Below, one piece after another: positions 1 to 9,397 of a DNA stretch of 64,000 bases. The translations under genes and the position numbers were made by a program. The notes beneath the pieces were generated by a model. That model had not been told where the DNA came from, searched no databases, and was given only the letters and a program-made list of their open reading frames with translations. This DNA comes from Gimesia maris (GTDB lineage Bacteria > Planctomycetota > Planctomycetia > Planctomycetales > Planctomycetaceae). The stretch spans positions 2,805,001 to 2,869,000 of the forward strand of contig NZ_CP042910.1 in NCBI RefSeq assembly GCF_008298035.1. The letters are read 5' to 3'. How positions within the stretch are numbered: position 1 is the first letter of the stretch; the number at the start of each line of letters is the position of its first letter.

Positions 1-1230
1 CAGAACCCCACCTGAAGTTAATGCAGGATTGACCGTACTGAATGAAGGAGACACCTGTAATCGAATTCGATCTTTATCCAGCACTGTCGGCAGGAAGGAT
101 AACTGAGTACCAAATCCTTTAAAGGTTGTCGTGGCTGCCTGAGCACCACCGACCCCGACCACAGTCGGTACCGCGAATTCTCCACCAGAGATAAAGTTGG
201 CGGTACGTCCACTGATGGTGACCAGGTTTGGTTCTGCTAAAATTTTCGCATAACCATTCTGTGCGAGAGCCGAGATAAACACGTCGACATCACTGCTGGT
301 AAAGGAAGCTGTCACAAGACCAGTCCCCCCATTGCCCAGTTGTTGCGCCACACCGGTGAATAACTGAGCCCAGCCAAAATCTCCGGACTGAGCAATGATG
401 TTGGTGCTTGCGGTACGGGCTGCAGACCGGTCGATCTGAGCGATACGGACTTTAAGCATGATCTGTTTTTCGCCAGGCACTTTCAACATGTCGATGACGG
501 TTGCTTCTGGAAGCATGGCACCACCGGGGAATGGATCAGCGGCTGCACCATCTGCGAACAGAGATCCGCCTCCCCCTCCACCACCCTGGCCGCCACCTGA
601 ACCGGAACGGGCACGGATAATGGTTATGATCTGGACTGCTTCCTGTTCATCCCTGGCCTGCCCACGGACAATCAGTTTGTCTGCAAACGGGACAAGTTGA
701 ATTTTGCTGTTCGGGAAGAACTCGTTAATCATTTTCTGGAATTCGCCGTATTCCATACGACGAAGATCTTCGATGGAATTGTCACCCTCTACCTTCACCT
801 GCACGCTGAGGATCTGGGGGTTTGCTTCGTCACCCAGCCAGAGAGTCATAGTGGTAGTACCGGTATCTTTTCCGATGACTTCGACTTCCTGTGAGCCAAA
901 TGCGACCACTTCAATTTTTGAAGGGTCTGCGATCGCTACACGAAACACATCCATCTTCATTTTCAGAATTTTTGAATGTCGCTGTTGAACACTGAGTTCG
1001 ACTTCAGATTCATAAATCTGATCAACGAGTTGATGGACTTTTTCTTTGGTTTTGGTACTGATGACTGGTGCGAGATTTTTCTTCTTACCAGGCACGTAGT
1101 TATTGGTTTTCAACTTTCCCGGGACAGGAGGAGCTGGTGGAACCTGCGCAGAAAGTGGCGATGCTGTGATAGCGACACCGCAGGCAACAGCCAGCATTGT
1201 GCGTCTTTTCCATGAGGCATTTATAGACAT
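1..1230 (-). CDS. Pilus/secretion secretin, CpaC/RcpA-like (3' end beyond the window)
   Basis: This is an outer-membrane channel protein of the type II/III secretion and Tad/Flp pilus secretin family. All 410 codons to the left edge are open, so the C-terminal secretin part is missing. Visible in order: a signal peptide ending near residue 28 (SPLSA-QV), a pilus-assembly N-terminal domain at about 78-147, a ring-building (BON/N1-like) domain at about 152-205, a Gly/Ser-rich linker near 207-220, and the start of the secretin domain from about 235, with the typical ILAEPNLVTISG strand followed by the GGEFAVP stretch. The ATG at 1230 follows a GGGAGA ribosome site. Secretins of this type normally sit with other pilus genes, which would lie left of the window. 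The family call is firm; the choice between Tad pilus and another secretin system is not. Confidence 0.9.
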   Translation of the reverse strand, partial: MSINASWKRRTMLAVACGVAITASPLSAQVPPAPPVPGKLKTNNYVPGKKKNLAPVISTKTKEKVHQLVDQIYESEVELSVQQRHSKILKMKMDVFRVAIADPSKIEVVAFGSQEVEVIGKDTGTTTMTLWLGDEANPQILSVQVKVEGDNSIEDLRRMEYGEFQKMINEFFPNSKIQLVPFADKLIVRGQARDEQEAVQIITIIRARSGSGGGQGGGGGGGSLFADGAAADPFPGGAMLPEATVIDMLKVPGEKQIMLKVRIAQIDRSAARTASTNIIAQSGDFGWAQLFTGVAQQLGNGGTGLVTASFTSSDVDVFISALAQNGYAKILAEPNLVTISGRTANFISGGEFAVPTVVGVGGAQAATTTFKGFGTQLSFLPTVLDKDRIRLQVSPSFSTVNPALTSGGVL

Positions 1231-1714
1231 ACTTGTCTCCCAATCCTTTGGTCGTCAATTTTGAGAAATTGGAGTAAGTGATTTATTGAGTTAATTGAAG
1301 TTCAAATAAAACTACGTTTAAAGGAACTTTGTTTTAAACTTAATCCAGGTGTCTGTTCTGTGTTGCCTGCTATCACGCCACTTTATCAAGTGACTTGTGA
1401 GATCTAGAATTATCATGTTTCATGATCGGCAATGAAGGATCTGTTCTTTTCAGACAAATCCCATAGCATCAATCATATCGGTTGGAGCTGTACGGAAGGT
1501 TGATAGTAATTTTGTCGTGTTTCCCAATTTATGTATATTTTAAGATTTTATTGATTTCCTCTATTTTCACTTTACATTAGGACCTTAGCAGGACGAAAAC
1601 GAGATATGGTGGGAAAATATTGTGCTCTGATTCCAGAGTGACTATCAATTGAATGTCCACCATAATGCCTAACCAAAAGTGTTGTTGATACAACGTAAAT
1701 ATAAAGGTGGTCTC
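1231..1714. other. Intergenic region between divergent genes
   Basis: This stretch separates the secretin (leftward) from the Cys-rich protein (rightward) and should hold both promoters. I see only short inverted repeats: GTTTAAA/TTTAAAC at 1316-1339 and ATCATG-TTT-CATGAT near 1412-1426. No convincing gene or clear -35/-10 pair was found. Confidence 0.5.
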
Positions 1715-2269
1715 ATGAATGCGAGTTTTGCATTGCTCATCGGTTTAAGTGTCTGGCAGTACGATGGAGAAGTTGTACCAGTCAACACTGTCAGTGCTCC
1801 CGCCACAATCTCAATGGCAGCATGCCAAAATACCTGTATTACTTCCGATGCTTGTACAGCAGGCGGTTGCACGACAGGAGACCTCTGTCAGCCAGGGGGG
1901 CTCTTCGGTCACTGGGGGATGTGGGGTAACTGTTACAGCAACGATGGTTGCAAATTGAAAAAGCGTAGCTGGTTGTGCTGGAAAACGACGGGTGATATGT
2001 ACCCTCACTATCCTTACCCGCCTGTCTATCACGGATACTATTATTTCCGACCTTACAATTACACTAATATTCTTCGACAAAAAGGTGAGATTATTGCTCT
2101 TGGTGGAAACCCGAAAGCACCCTACGCTCACAAAATGTTTGATCGAATCTACGAACAGATTGATCTGACAGCGTACGAAGAATTCCCTGCAGATGGTGAC
2201 GGCGTTCCGACGCTGGAACTTCTTCATAATTCTCTTCCCAGCCTGGAAGATATTTTGAAGAGCAAATAG
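1715..2269 (+). CDS. Small cysteine-rich secreted protein, unknown function
   Basis: I do not recognise a named family. The 184-residue product starts at the ATG at 1715, which has an AAAGGTGG ribosome site; an in-frame codon at 1679 lacks one. The N-terminus (MNASFALLIGLSVW) is hydrophobic and could be a short signal peptide. A Cys-rich segment follows at about residues 36-85, with at least eight cysteines in CxxxC and CxxGDxC-like spacing. Next comes a Tyr/Pro-rich stretch (HYPYPPVYHGYYYFRPYNY) and an acidic C-terminal part. Tyr/Pro-rich motifs of this kind recur in small planctomycete extracytoplasmic proteins, so a cell-surface role is inferred. A terminator follows at 2319-2354, so the gene is probably monocistronic. 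Confidence 0.75.
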   Translation: MNASFALLIGLSVWQYDGEVVPVNTVSAPATISMAACQNTCITSDACTAGGCTTGDLCQPGGLFGHWGMWGNCYSNDGCKLKKRSWLCWKTTGDMYPHYPYPPVYHGYYYFRPYNYTNILRQKGEIIALGGNPKAPYAHKMFDRIYEQIDLTAYEEFPADGDGVPTLELLHNSLPSLEDILKSK

Positions 2270-2318
2270 TTCCCATTCTTGTGAGCTATGCAGTAGAGAA
2301 CAGAAATCGGAAAAAGTG

Positions 2319-2354
2319 AAAAAGATCTGTACCATCGAGTGCAGGTCTTTTTTT
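2319..2354 (+). terminator. Intrinsic terminator after the Cys-rich gene
   Basis: An AAAAAGATCTG arm (2319-2329) pairs with CAGGTCTTTTT (2342 onward), with one G-U pair, and runs into a seven-T tract. It lies about 50 bases after the stop codon of the upstream gene. Confidence 0.6.
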
Positions 2355-2423
2355 CTTTTCAGCTTGATGGCAAACTGCTGAGGGCAACGTGATTCACGAA
2401 TCGAATCCACCAGGAGAATTGTT

Positions 2424-4061
2424 GTGTCAGTGCCTGATTATGAATCCGGTAATGCTGAATGGGTAATGAGCTCTCGCGAATGGTATCTTTCTTCGGGGAG
2501 TATCTGGTTTGCCTGTCTGTTTTTAACAGCGACTGTCACCATCGCCGACCCTGATTTATGGGGGCATACCCTCTATGGGTTGCGCGCCCTGGAGCAACAT
2601 GTTCTGGTAGAACGTACTGACCCATTCTGTTACACGGAACCGGGGACCAGCTGGATCAACCATGAGTGGTTTTCTGAATTGTCATTTGGCTGGCTCTGGA
2701 GTCAGATCGGAAATTCCGGTCTGTGGCTCTGGCGTAATTTCTGGTTATGCATGATTCTGATCCCGACTTGGATTGCACTTGGAAGATCCCGGGCAAGTCT
2801 GTCTGCTGCGGTTCTGTTACTGGTCTATGGCGCCTTCTGCCTGGCACAGTTTGTGGTCTTTGTCCGTCCGCAACTGGTTACATTTGGTTGTTTCGCCTGG
2901 ACTCTATTGCTGCTGCGGGAATATGTTGATCACCCTCAGGCAAAGGGGGTCTGGTATCTGCCTGTTGTCATGCTCTTCTGGTCGAACTCTCATGGAGGCT
3001 TCCTGGCCGGGGTTGGCATTGAGGCCGTAGTAGTCCTGTGGGTCGGATGGGGCTGTGTTCAAGGGCGCTACCAGCGAAGAGAATTTTACAGACTGCTGGT
3101 GGCTGTCACTGCGAGCTGGATGGTGACGCTGATCAATCCATACGGGATTCATCTGCATCAGATGCTCTGGGATCATCTGATTACAACACAGATTGTCCGT
3201 GAATGGCAGCCCCTCTGGCAGGCCCGGCAGGCATTACTGTATTACATTCCATTTCTACTGATTGCGCTGGCAATATTCCGTTCCAGAAAATGGGAGTGGA
3301 TTGATCTGCTGCTGATTGCGGTGGTCGCGTGGCAGGCAGTCAGTCATATCAGGCATGTGGCATTACTGGCGATTGCAGTTATGATTCTGTTACCGCGTCC
3401 AATTACTGACGCCATACGCAATCTGTTCCCTGTGATCAATCAACAGTGGTCGGGAGAAACGAGACTGGGCCTGCGATCTGTTCTGATCACAAGCATGACC
3501 CTGGCGGTTCTGGGACTGGGTGCTCATACTGTGATCCATCTGCAGGAAGAAGGAGTTCCACCCTGGCAGATAGGAGTGGAAACACAAAGCAGGGCTCCCG
3601 GAATGCCTGTGGCTGTCATGCAAGTCATGCAGAAGGAACACCTGGCGGGGAATATCCTGACAGATTATGGGTGGGCACAGTATGTCATCTGGCAGACTTT
3701 TCCCGCATCCCGCGTCGCCTTTGACGGGCGTTATCGAACGGTGTATTCAGCTCAACTGGAAGAGGAGTTTGTGGCGTTTCAGAAGCTGAATCAGAATTCC
3801 AGCGGTTCGAACCCGCTGCTGGATCAATATCCGACCGAAATCATTCTGCTGCCCAAGGCCCAGCAGACAAATGACTATTTGAAAAACCGGAGCGACTGGT
3901 TTCTGATTTATGAAGATGAACAGGCAACACTCTGGGTGAAAGACATACCCCGGTTCCAGAAAATTTTAGAACGTTCCCGGCAGACGGCTATTCCGAAACC
4001 GGAAATACCGAAATGGCTGCTGTTTCCGGCTGATCCGCCTGAAACGGGAAAACAGCCTTAG
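2424..4061 (+). CDS. Polytopic membrane protein, possibly GT-C glycosyltransferase-like
   Basis: The 545-residue product has about ten hydrophobic segments between residues 25 and 340, then a soluble C-terminal region of about 170 residues. The GTG start at 2424 is chosen because AGGAGAA lies six bases upstream. Motifs include NHEWFSE in the first outside loop, SNSHGGFLAG near residue 190, NPYG near 240 and FDGRYRTVY near 435. This layout (acidic first loop, many helices, soluble tail) resembles uncharacterised membrane proteins related to GT-C glycosyltransferases. That link is inference; no catalytic activity can be read directly. It is flanked by a terminator upstream and a convergent gene downstream, so it appears to stand alone. 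Confidence 0.75.
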   Translation: MSVPDYESGNAEWVMSSREWYLSSGSIWFACLFLTATVTIADPDLWGHTLYGLRALEQHVLVERTDPFCYTEPGTSWINHEWFSELSFGWLWSQIGNSGLWLWRNFWLCMILIPTWIALGRSRASLSAAVLLLVYGAFCLAQFVVFVRPQLVTFGCFAWTLLLLREYVDHPQAKGVWYLPVVMLFWSNSHGGFLAGVGIEAVVVLWVGWGCVQGRYQRREFYRLLVAVTASWMVTLINPYGIHLHQMLWDHLITTQIVREWQPLWQARQALLYYIPFLLIALAIFRSRKWEWIDLLLIAVVAWQAVSHIRHVALLAIAVMILLPRPITDAIRNLFPVINQQWSGETRLGLRSVLITSMTLAVLGLGAHTVIHLQEEGVPPWQIGVETQSRAPGMPVAVMQVMQKEHLAGNILTDYGWAQYVIWQTFPASRVAFDGRYRTVYSAQLEEEFVAFQKLNQNSSGSNPLLDQYPTEIILLPKAQQTNDYLKNRSDWFLIYEDEQATLWVKDIPRFQKILERSRQTAIPKPEIPKWLLFPADPPETGKQP

Positions 4062-4066
4062 TGAAA

Positions 4067-4083
4067 CCGGAATCAAATTCCGG
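4067..4083. terminator. Small hairpin between convergent genes
   Basis: CCGGAAT-CAA-ATTCCGG forms a perfect 7-bp stem just after the stop of the membrane protein and before the stop of the convergent small gene. It has no T-tract, so terminator activity is only possible. Confidence 0.35.
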
Positions 4084-4101
4084 AGCGGACTCTCAGCGAC
4101 A

Positions 4102-4290
4102 TTAGTAAGCGTCATTCATAGCATCTGCAGCAGGTCCGGTTGGATTGTCCGAATCGAGTTGAAACAGGATTTCGTTTCCCTCGATATCAATTACCGTTAA
4201 AAACTGATCTCCAATTTGTATTGTGTCACCAATAGAAAGTTCCACTTCTAAACTTTGAGATAACAGATCTGCCACTGATGTGCCTTTCAT
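4102..4290 (-). CDS. Small CsrA-like beta-barrel protein (62 aa)
   Basis: The predicted product is 62 residues from the ATG at 4290; a GTG at 4311 would add seven residues. The core (LSIGDTIQIGDQFLTVIDIE followed by GNEILFQLDSD) has the strand pattern of CsrA/RsmA proteins, where a GESIxIGD turn precedes a VxxIxGNxVxLGI strand. Here the CsrA N-terminal LxLTRK strand is replaced by an unrelated leader, and the C-terminus is acidic. If it is a CsrA relative, RNA binding may be changed or lost, because a CsrA RNA-contact residue in the first strand is absent. It could equally be an unrelated small beta-barrel. The gene runs towards the membrane protein and has no obvious partner. Confidence 0.55.
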   Translation of the reverse strand: MKGTSVADLLSQSLEVELSIGDTIQIGDQFLTVIDIEGNEILFQLDSDNPTGPAADAMNDAY

Positions 4291-4595
4291 CGATAAACAG
4301 CGATAATTCACCAGACAACAGGTAGAAATGCGAATCGATATATGTACGCATGATCTAGTTCTGTCGTCGATGGCTTCAAGGGGGGAGAGATTAGCAGGAG
4401 TTCCCGTTTATGGCAATTGAAACCTTTCAAGAAGGATAGTTGTAAGAAAACAGCAAAATAAATCAGGAGATCCCCGATCTCATAATTCATACAGATTATA
4501 GTTGCAATTGAGGGGTTTCCTGAATTACGATTATGGATGCTTCCATCTTTTCCAGTCTTTCTATCTTGTTACCTGGTATTACTTTTCATCTGATT

Positions 4596-5597
4596 ATGTC
4601 ATTGCAAGAAGTCCAATCCACGGCCACCTTATTACCGCTGGAGTTCACGCCGATCTTAAAGCGTGCCAGATGGGGCGGGGAGCGTCTGGGCACTCAGTTG
4701 CACAAATTAATTGGGGTTGAACAGGACTATGGCGAAAGCTGGGAACTTTCTGACTATCCTGGAGCCCCCACCTTGATTGCCAGTGGGGAATTCACTGGCT
4801 GGACACTCTCCAAGCTGATCGAAAAGAACCCGAAAGCATTGTTTGGGGAGGGGAAGCGCTATCCACTATTTCCCATTCTTATTAAATTTATCGATGCCAC
4901 CGACCGCCTTTCGCTGCAGGTTCACCCGGATGCCGGTCATCTGCCTCGATTTGATGCGACGAAGTCGGGGAAATCGGAAGCCTGGGTCATTCTTGACGCT
5001 TTGCCTGAGAGTTGTATCTACGCAGGTTTAAAGCAGGGGATTGGTCCCGAACAGCTCCGAAAACATCTGAAACAGGGGACCGTGGAAGAGTGCCTGCACA
5101 GCTATCCTGTCCAAAAAGGGGACTGTGTTTACATTCCCGCTGGTACTCTGCATGCGATTGGCGAGGGAATATTACTGGCCGAAGTGCAGCAGACAAGCGA
5201 TGTGACCTATCGATTATTTGACTGGCATCGCCTGGATCAGTCAGGCAGTCCCCGTCCCGTTCATGTCGAGCAGGCTATTTCCTGCATCGATTTTGATTTG
5301 GGCCCCGTTGATCTGTTAGAGCCCGAAAAGCAATCTCGCGCAAATCACCAGATTGAAGCATTGTTAACGTGCGAGCATTTTTCGATTCGGCGGTATGTTG
5401 CGCGTGAATCATTTCAACTGACTTCGTTGAATCAGGCTCAGATTCTGATTGTGCTGGAAGGTTCAGGGCAATTGGATTGCAGTGCAGAAACATATGAACT
5501 GTTTCAGGGGAAAACGCTGCTGGTTCCCGCGGCAGCCTCGGATTGTCAAATCCATGTAGAGACGCCGGTGACCATTCTGGAAGTGATCCCTGCCTGA
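4596..5597 (+). CDS. manA: Mannose-6-phosphate isomerase, class I
   Basis: This enzyme interconverts mannose 6-phosphate and fructose 6-phosphate in the cytoplasm, feeding GDP-mannose and polysaccharide synthesis. The zinc-site motifs are present: QVHPD, KSEAW and PAGTLHAIGEG, in the order and spacing of type I cupin isomerases. An early ARWGGERLG segment also matches this family. The product is 333 residues from the ATG at 4596 (MSLQEVQ), close to the short bacterial ManA length. An ATG at 4533 would add 21 hydrophobic residues with no family match, so the shorter form is preferred; neither start has a good ribosome site. It converges with glnD, whose stop is only 27 bases away. Confidence 0.9.
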   Translation: MSLQEVQSTATLLPLEFTPILKRARWGGERLGTQLHKLIGVEQDYGESWELSDYPGAPTLIASGEFTGWTLSKLIEKNPKALFGEGKRYPLFPILIKFIDATDRLSLQVHPDAGHLPRFDATKSGKSEAWVILDALPESCIYAGLKQGIGPEQLRKHLKQGTVEECLHSYPVQKGDCVYIPAGTLHAIGEGILLAEVQQTSDVTYRLFDWHRLDQSGSPRPVHVEQAISCIDFDLGPVDLLEPEKQSRANHQIEALLTCEHFSIRRYVARESFQLTSLNQAQILIVLEGSGQLDCSAETYELFQGKTLLVPAAASDCQIHVETPVTILEVIPA

Positions 5598-5623
5598 GGT
5601 GCAGAAGAAAGCAGTGGGCTCTG

Positions 5624-8326
5624 TCAGACACGCTGGTAGCGTTTGTAGCCTTCCAGTTCAAAGTCATGCAGGGTGCGTTCCAGTTGTTCTTTGACTTCCT
5701 GCAGTCGATCGCCGTCTTCGATTTTACGTTCGTACTCATCAATCACGTAAAACACATCCACGACCTGATCAAGGTGTGTCGATATTTTTGCCATCACAAC
5801 AGAGAGTCCCATCCGGCTGATGGCGCGAGAGACGATATACAGCAGACCGGTACGGTCATGGGCGATTACATCAATAATCGTACAACGTCTGGAAGACTGA
5901 TTATCAATTTCCACTCGACCCAGATCAAACTCACCACTCAGGCTGGCTGATTCCTGAAAACGTCGATTGTTTAAAAACATGGTTTTGGCATCACTCTCGC
6001 CTATCACGGCTTTGCGGATTTCCGTTTCGATCGCCTGCACGCGCGAGCGAGGTACTTCACTTGCGTAATCGTGATCAATGACGCGGAAACTGTCGACGAC
6101 TCCACCGGAGGCACTCGTTGTAATCTGCGCGGAAATAATTTCCATCCGCCTCGAAGTAAATACACTGACCATGCGATGAAAACAGGACTGTGAATACAGG
6201 GCCGAAGCAATCACATGATAGTTAACTGTAGCGGTTTCCGGTTCAAATTCACCTTCAACAACGATTTGATCTGAAGGAAGGTTCTGCAGAATTTCAATGT
6301 CTGCTGCAATACGTTCGGGTGGGGTAACCAGCAGATAATGAGGAGAGAATGAATTGAACAGTTCTGTGAACCAGCTTTCCTCCTGTTCTTCTTCATGATC
6401 ATGCAGAATGGGCAGATTCAAATAACTGCGCACCTGCTGCTTGACGCGCGAGAGTCGCTGATCGCGATTGTAGCGGGAATGTTTCCCCCCCAGCAGGAGC
6501 ATGGTACGCTCATAAAGGTCTGCCAGCAGTTCTGATTTCCAGTCGGTGAAGACACCCGGACCCACGGCTGTGATATCTGCTGCAGTGAGAACATACAGCA
6601 TACGTAATTTTTCGGGACTGCCGACTTTCTGGCTGAATGCGAACAGGATATCAGGATCAGAAATATCACGCCGAAAAGCCAGGTGGGCCATATTTAAATG
6701 TTCAAATACCAGGAAGACCAGCAGTTTCTGTTCTTCTTCTTTCAACCCCAGTCGAATTGAGGTCTCCGAGGCGATCATGGCTCCCATTTTACAGTGGTCT
6801 TCACCGTAGCCTTTCCCAATATCATGGAGCAGAATTGCCAGATTGAGGATATCTTTTTTCTCGATATGGCGGTACGAACTGCCGAGGCTTGAGTCGTCGT
6901 GATGAAACGTTTCAGCAGCTTCAATGGCGCGAAATGTGTGTTCGTCGACTGTATAACTGTGGTACTGATTAAATTGCAACAGGCAGTAGGCGTGTTTCAT
7001 ATACGGGATCAGTAGATTCAAGATCCCCGTTTCGGACATGGTTCTGAGTGTGGCGCCCAGGTTTGTACTGCGATCCAGAATGGCACGAAACAGATCGATC
7101 GACCTGTTGGAAACGGTAGGATTCAGGGTGAGGGCCGACTCCCGGATAGCGTCAAGCAGATCGGGAGCGATTGAAATTCCATACAGTGAGGCAGTATCAA
7201 ACAGTTTCAGAATATCTTCCAGGCTGTTACAGACTTGAGCCCGGTATCTGGGGATCACGTCGAGATGATCGGGGGCGATCTTGAGAATGGAATCTGAACG
7301 ATGTGTCATCAGGAAATCGTAGATGCACGAGAGCAAAGGCTGAGGTCGATGTGCTTTGATGAACCGTTCGGTGATCTCTGCAACGGCTTTACTGTGCCGA
7401 AAGTATTCCTGCATCAGCAGTTCCACGGGACGTTGACCGTTAGTGCCTTCAATCTGGCGTTGTTCGGCCATCCAGAGTTGTGTGTCTTTGGTGAACAGGT
7501 CCTGCTGACGACCGGCTTCGTAATGCAGTTGAATGCGTACTTTGAGCAGATAGTCGCGGGCATTTTTCAGTGTTCTGACATCGCGACTGTTGATCCGACC
7601 GTCGAGTCGCAGCATGTCAAGATTCGCGGTTCCATAGCGGGCAAATCCTGTCCAGCGCAGGAGGTGGATATCGCGGAGACCGCCGGGAGAACGCTTGATG
7701 TCGGGTTCCAGTTGCATGACCGCGCCGCCATGCTGTTTCCGTTCCTGCCAGCGTGCTTCGACACACTGTTCGAAGAAAACCCGTCTGCGAAATAAGATGA
7801 CATGCCGGTAAAATGAACGGATGAGTTGTTCGGCGAGATGTTCGTCGCCCCAGATGGCGCGCGCTTCAATCATTGCCGTAGCAAATTCGGGTTCGGTGCG
7901 TGCCATTTTGACTGAGTCGGAAATGGTTCTGAGACTGTGCCCCAGTTTTAATCCGGCGTCCCAGCAGTTGCGAACGATGTCTCCGACAAATGCTGCAAAT
8001 TCTTCATTCACCTGATTCCGGTACAGAAACAGCAGGTCGACATCAGAGTAGGGGGCCATTAATCCGCGACCGGAACCACCAATCACCAGGATCGAGCAGT
8101 TTTGCACCAGTAGCTTCTGGCGGGGTTCGGGAAGTTGCTGGAACTGATCCTGAATGATCTGCAGCAGCAGTTGTTCGATCGATTCGGCGATCGCTGTCGC
8201 GATCTGTAATCCACTGGCGCCAAGGCGCAAGAGTTCCTGACCACGTTGCCGGGCTTGTTCTACCTTCGTGCGATAGACAACAAATGGTTGTGTATTGCAG
8301 GAGGTTGACGGATGTGACATCATCAA
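5624..8326 (-). CDS. glnD: PII uridylyltransferase/uridylyl-removing enzyme GlnD
   Basis: GlnD is the cytoplasmic glutamine sensor that adds UMP to PII when nitrogen is low and removes it when glutamine is high. The 900-residue length fits the family. Domains in order are a nucleotidyltransferase domain with GGSGRGLMAPYSDVDLLFL near residues 82-100, a helical linker region, an HD hydrolase domain with LLHDIGKGYGEDH near residue 500, and two C-terminal ACT domains. The second ACT domain contains VIAHDRTGLLYIVS. It is the last gene of the amtB-PII-PII-glnD group, so the sensor, both targets and the transporter they control lie together. The exact start among three consecutive ATG codons (8326, 8323 and 8320) is uncertain. 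Confidence 0.96.
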   Translation of the reverse strand: MMMSHPSTSCNTQPFVVYRTKVEQARQRGQELLRLGASGLQIATAIAESIEQLLLQIIQDQFQQLPEPRQKLLVQNCSILVIGGSGRGLMAPYSDVDLLFLYRNQVNEEFAAFVGDIVRNCWDAGLKLGHSLRTISDSVKMARTEPEFATAMIEARAIWGDEHLAEQLIRSFYRHVILFRRRVFFEQCVEARWQERKQHGGAVMQLEPDIKRSPGGLRDIHLLRWTGFARYGTANLDMLRLDGRINSRDVRTLKNARDYLLKVRIQLHYEAGRQQDLFTKDTQLWMAEQRQIEGTNGQRPVELLMQEYFRHSKAVAEITERFIKAHRPQPLLSCIYDFLMTHRSDSILKIAPDHLDVIPRYRAQVCNSLEDILKLFDTASLYGISIAPDLLDAIRESALTLNPTVSNRSIDLFRAILDRSTNLGATLRTMSETGILNLLIPYMKHAYCLLQFNQYHSYTVDEHTFRAIEAAETFHHDDSSLGSSYRHIEKKDILNLAILLHDIGKGYGEDHCKMGAMIASETSIRLGLKEEEQKLLVFLVFEHLNMAHLAFRRDISDPDILFAFSQKVGSPEKLRMLYVLTAADITAVGPGVFTDWKSELLADLYERTMLLLGGKHSRYNRDQRLSRVKQQVRSYLNLPILHDHEEEQEESWFTELFNSFSPHYLLVTPPERIAADIEILQNLPSDQIVVEGEFEPETATVNYHVIASALYSQSCFHRMVSVFTSRRMEIISAQITTSASGGVVDSFRVIDHDYASEVPRSRVQAIETEIRKAVIGESDAKTMFLNNRRFQESASLSGEFDLGRVEIDNQSSRRCTIIDVIAHDRTGLLYIVSRAISRMGLSVVMAKISTHLDQVVDVFYVIDEYERKIEDGDRLQEVKEQLERTLHDFELEGYKRYQRV

Positions 8327-8402
8327 TTCCAGGCTGAAACGAACGCGAACAAAAGAAGCCCGGATTCAAGACAGAATATCTTGCAGGAAATCTGCCAATG
8401 GA

Positions 8403-8771
<369 letters not shown>

Positions 8772-8782
8772 TCACCCGGACT

Positions 8783-8827
8783 GACGTAAAGCAAAAGGGG
8801 CAAAAGCACGCCCCTCGCTTTACCGTC
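8783..8827. repeat. Hairpin between the two PII genes
   Basis: GACGTAAAGC (8783-8792) and GCTTTACCGTC (8817-8827) pair with one bulged base, and inside them AGGGGC (8796-8801) pairs with GCCCCT (8810-8815). The structure starts just after the stop of the upstream PII gene. No T-tract follows on the minus strand, so it fits an mRNA-stabilising or processing hairpin better than a terminator. Confidence 0.6.
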
Positions 8828-8832
8828 ATTAG

Positions 8833-9216
<384 letters not shown>

Positions 9217-9359
9217 TCAGAAACCCAGACGACTATCACACTTAGATATTATATCGCAATTGTCGGGAAATCTCGATACCGCAAATTGATTTCCCTGAAA
9301 AAACAATCAGAACTATTGACCTGACAGGCCTTTCGGACCGAAATTCCTGAAAATGAGAA

Positions 9360-9386
9360 CGAGAGTCGGCTCCAAACCGACTCTCG
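9360..9386 (-). terminator. Hairpin after amtB, terminator or attenuator
   Basis: A perfect 10-bp stem, CGAGAGTCGG (9360-9369) with CCGACTCTCG (9377-9386), has a seven-base loop. It starts 12 bases after the amtB stop. On the minus strand it is followed by the T-rich but interrupted TTCTCATTTTC. It may terminate part of the transcripts and lower PII/glnD expression relative to amtB. Confidence 0.6.
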
Positions 9387-9397
9387 ATCCCCTGATT

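Noticed and set aside
1811-2410. 199-residue minus-strand ORF over the Cys-rich gene
   Set aside because: No family features, whereas the plus-strand gene has a ribosome site, a terminator and a patterned Cys-rich product.
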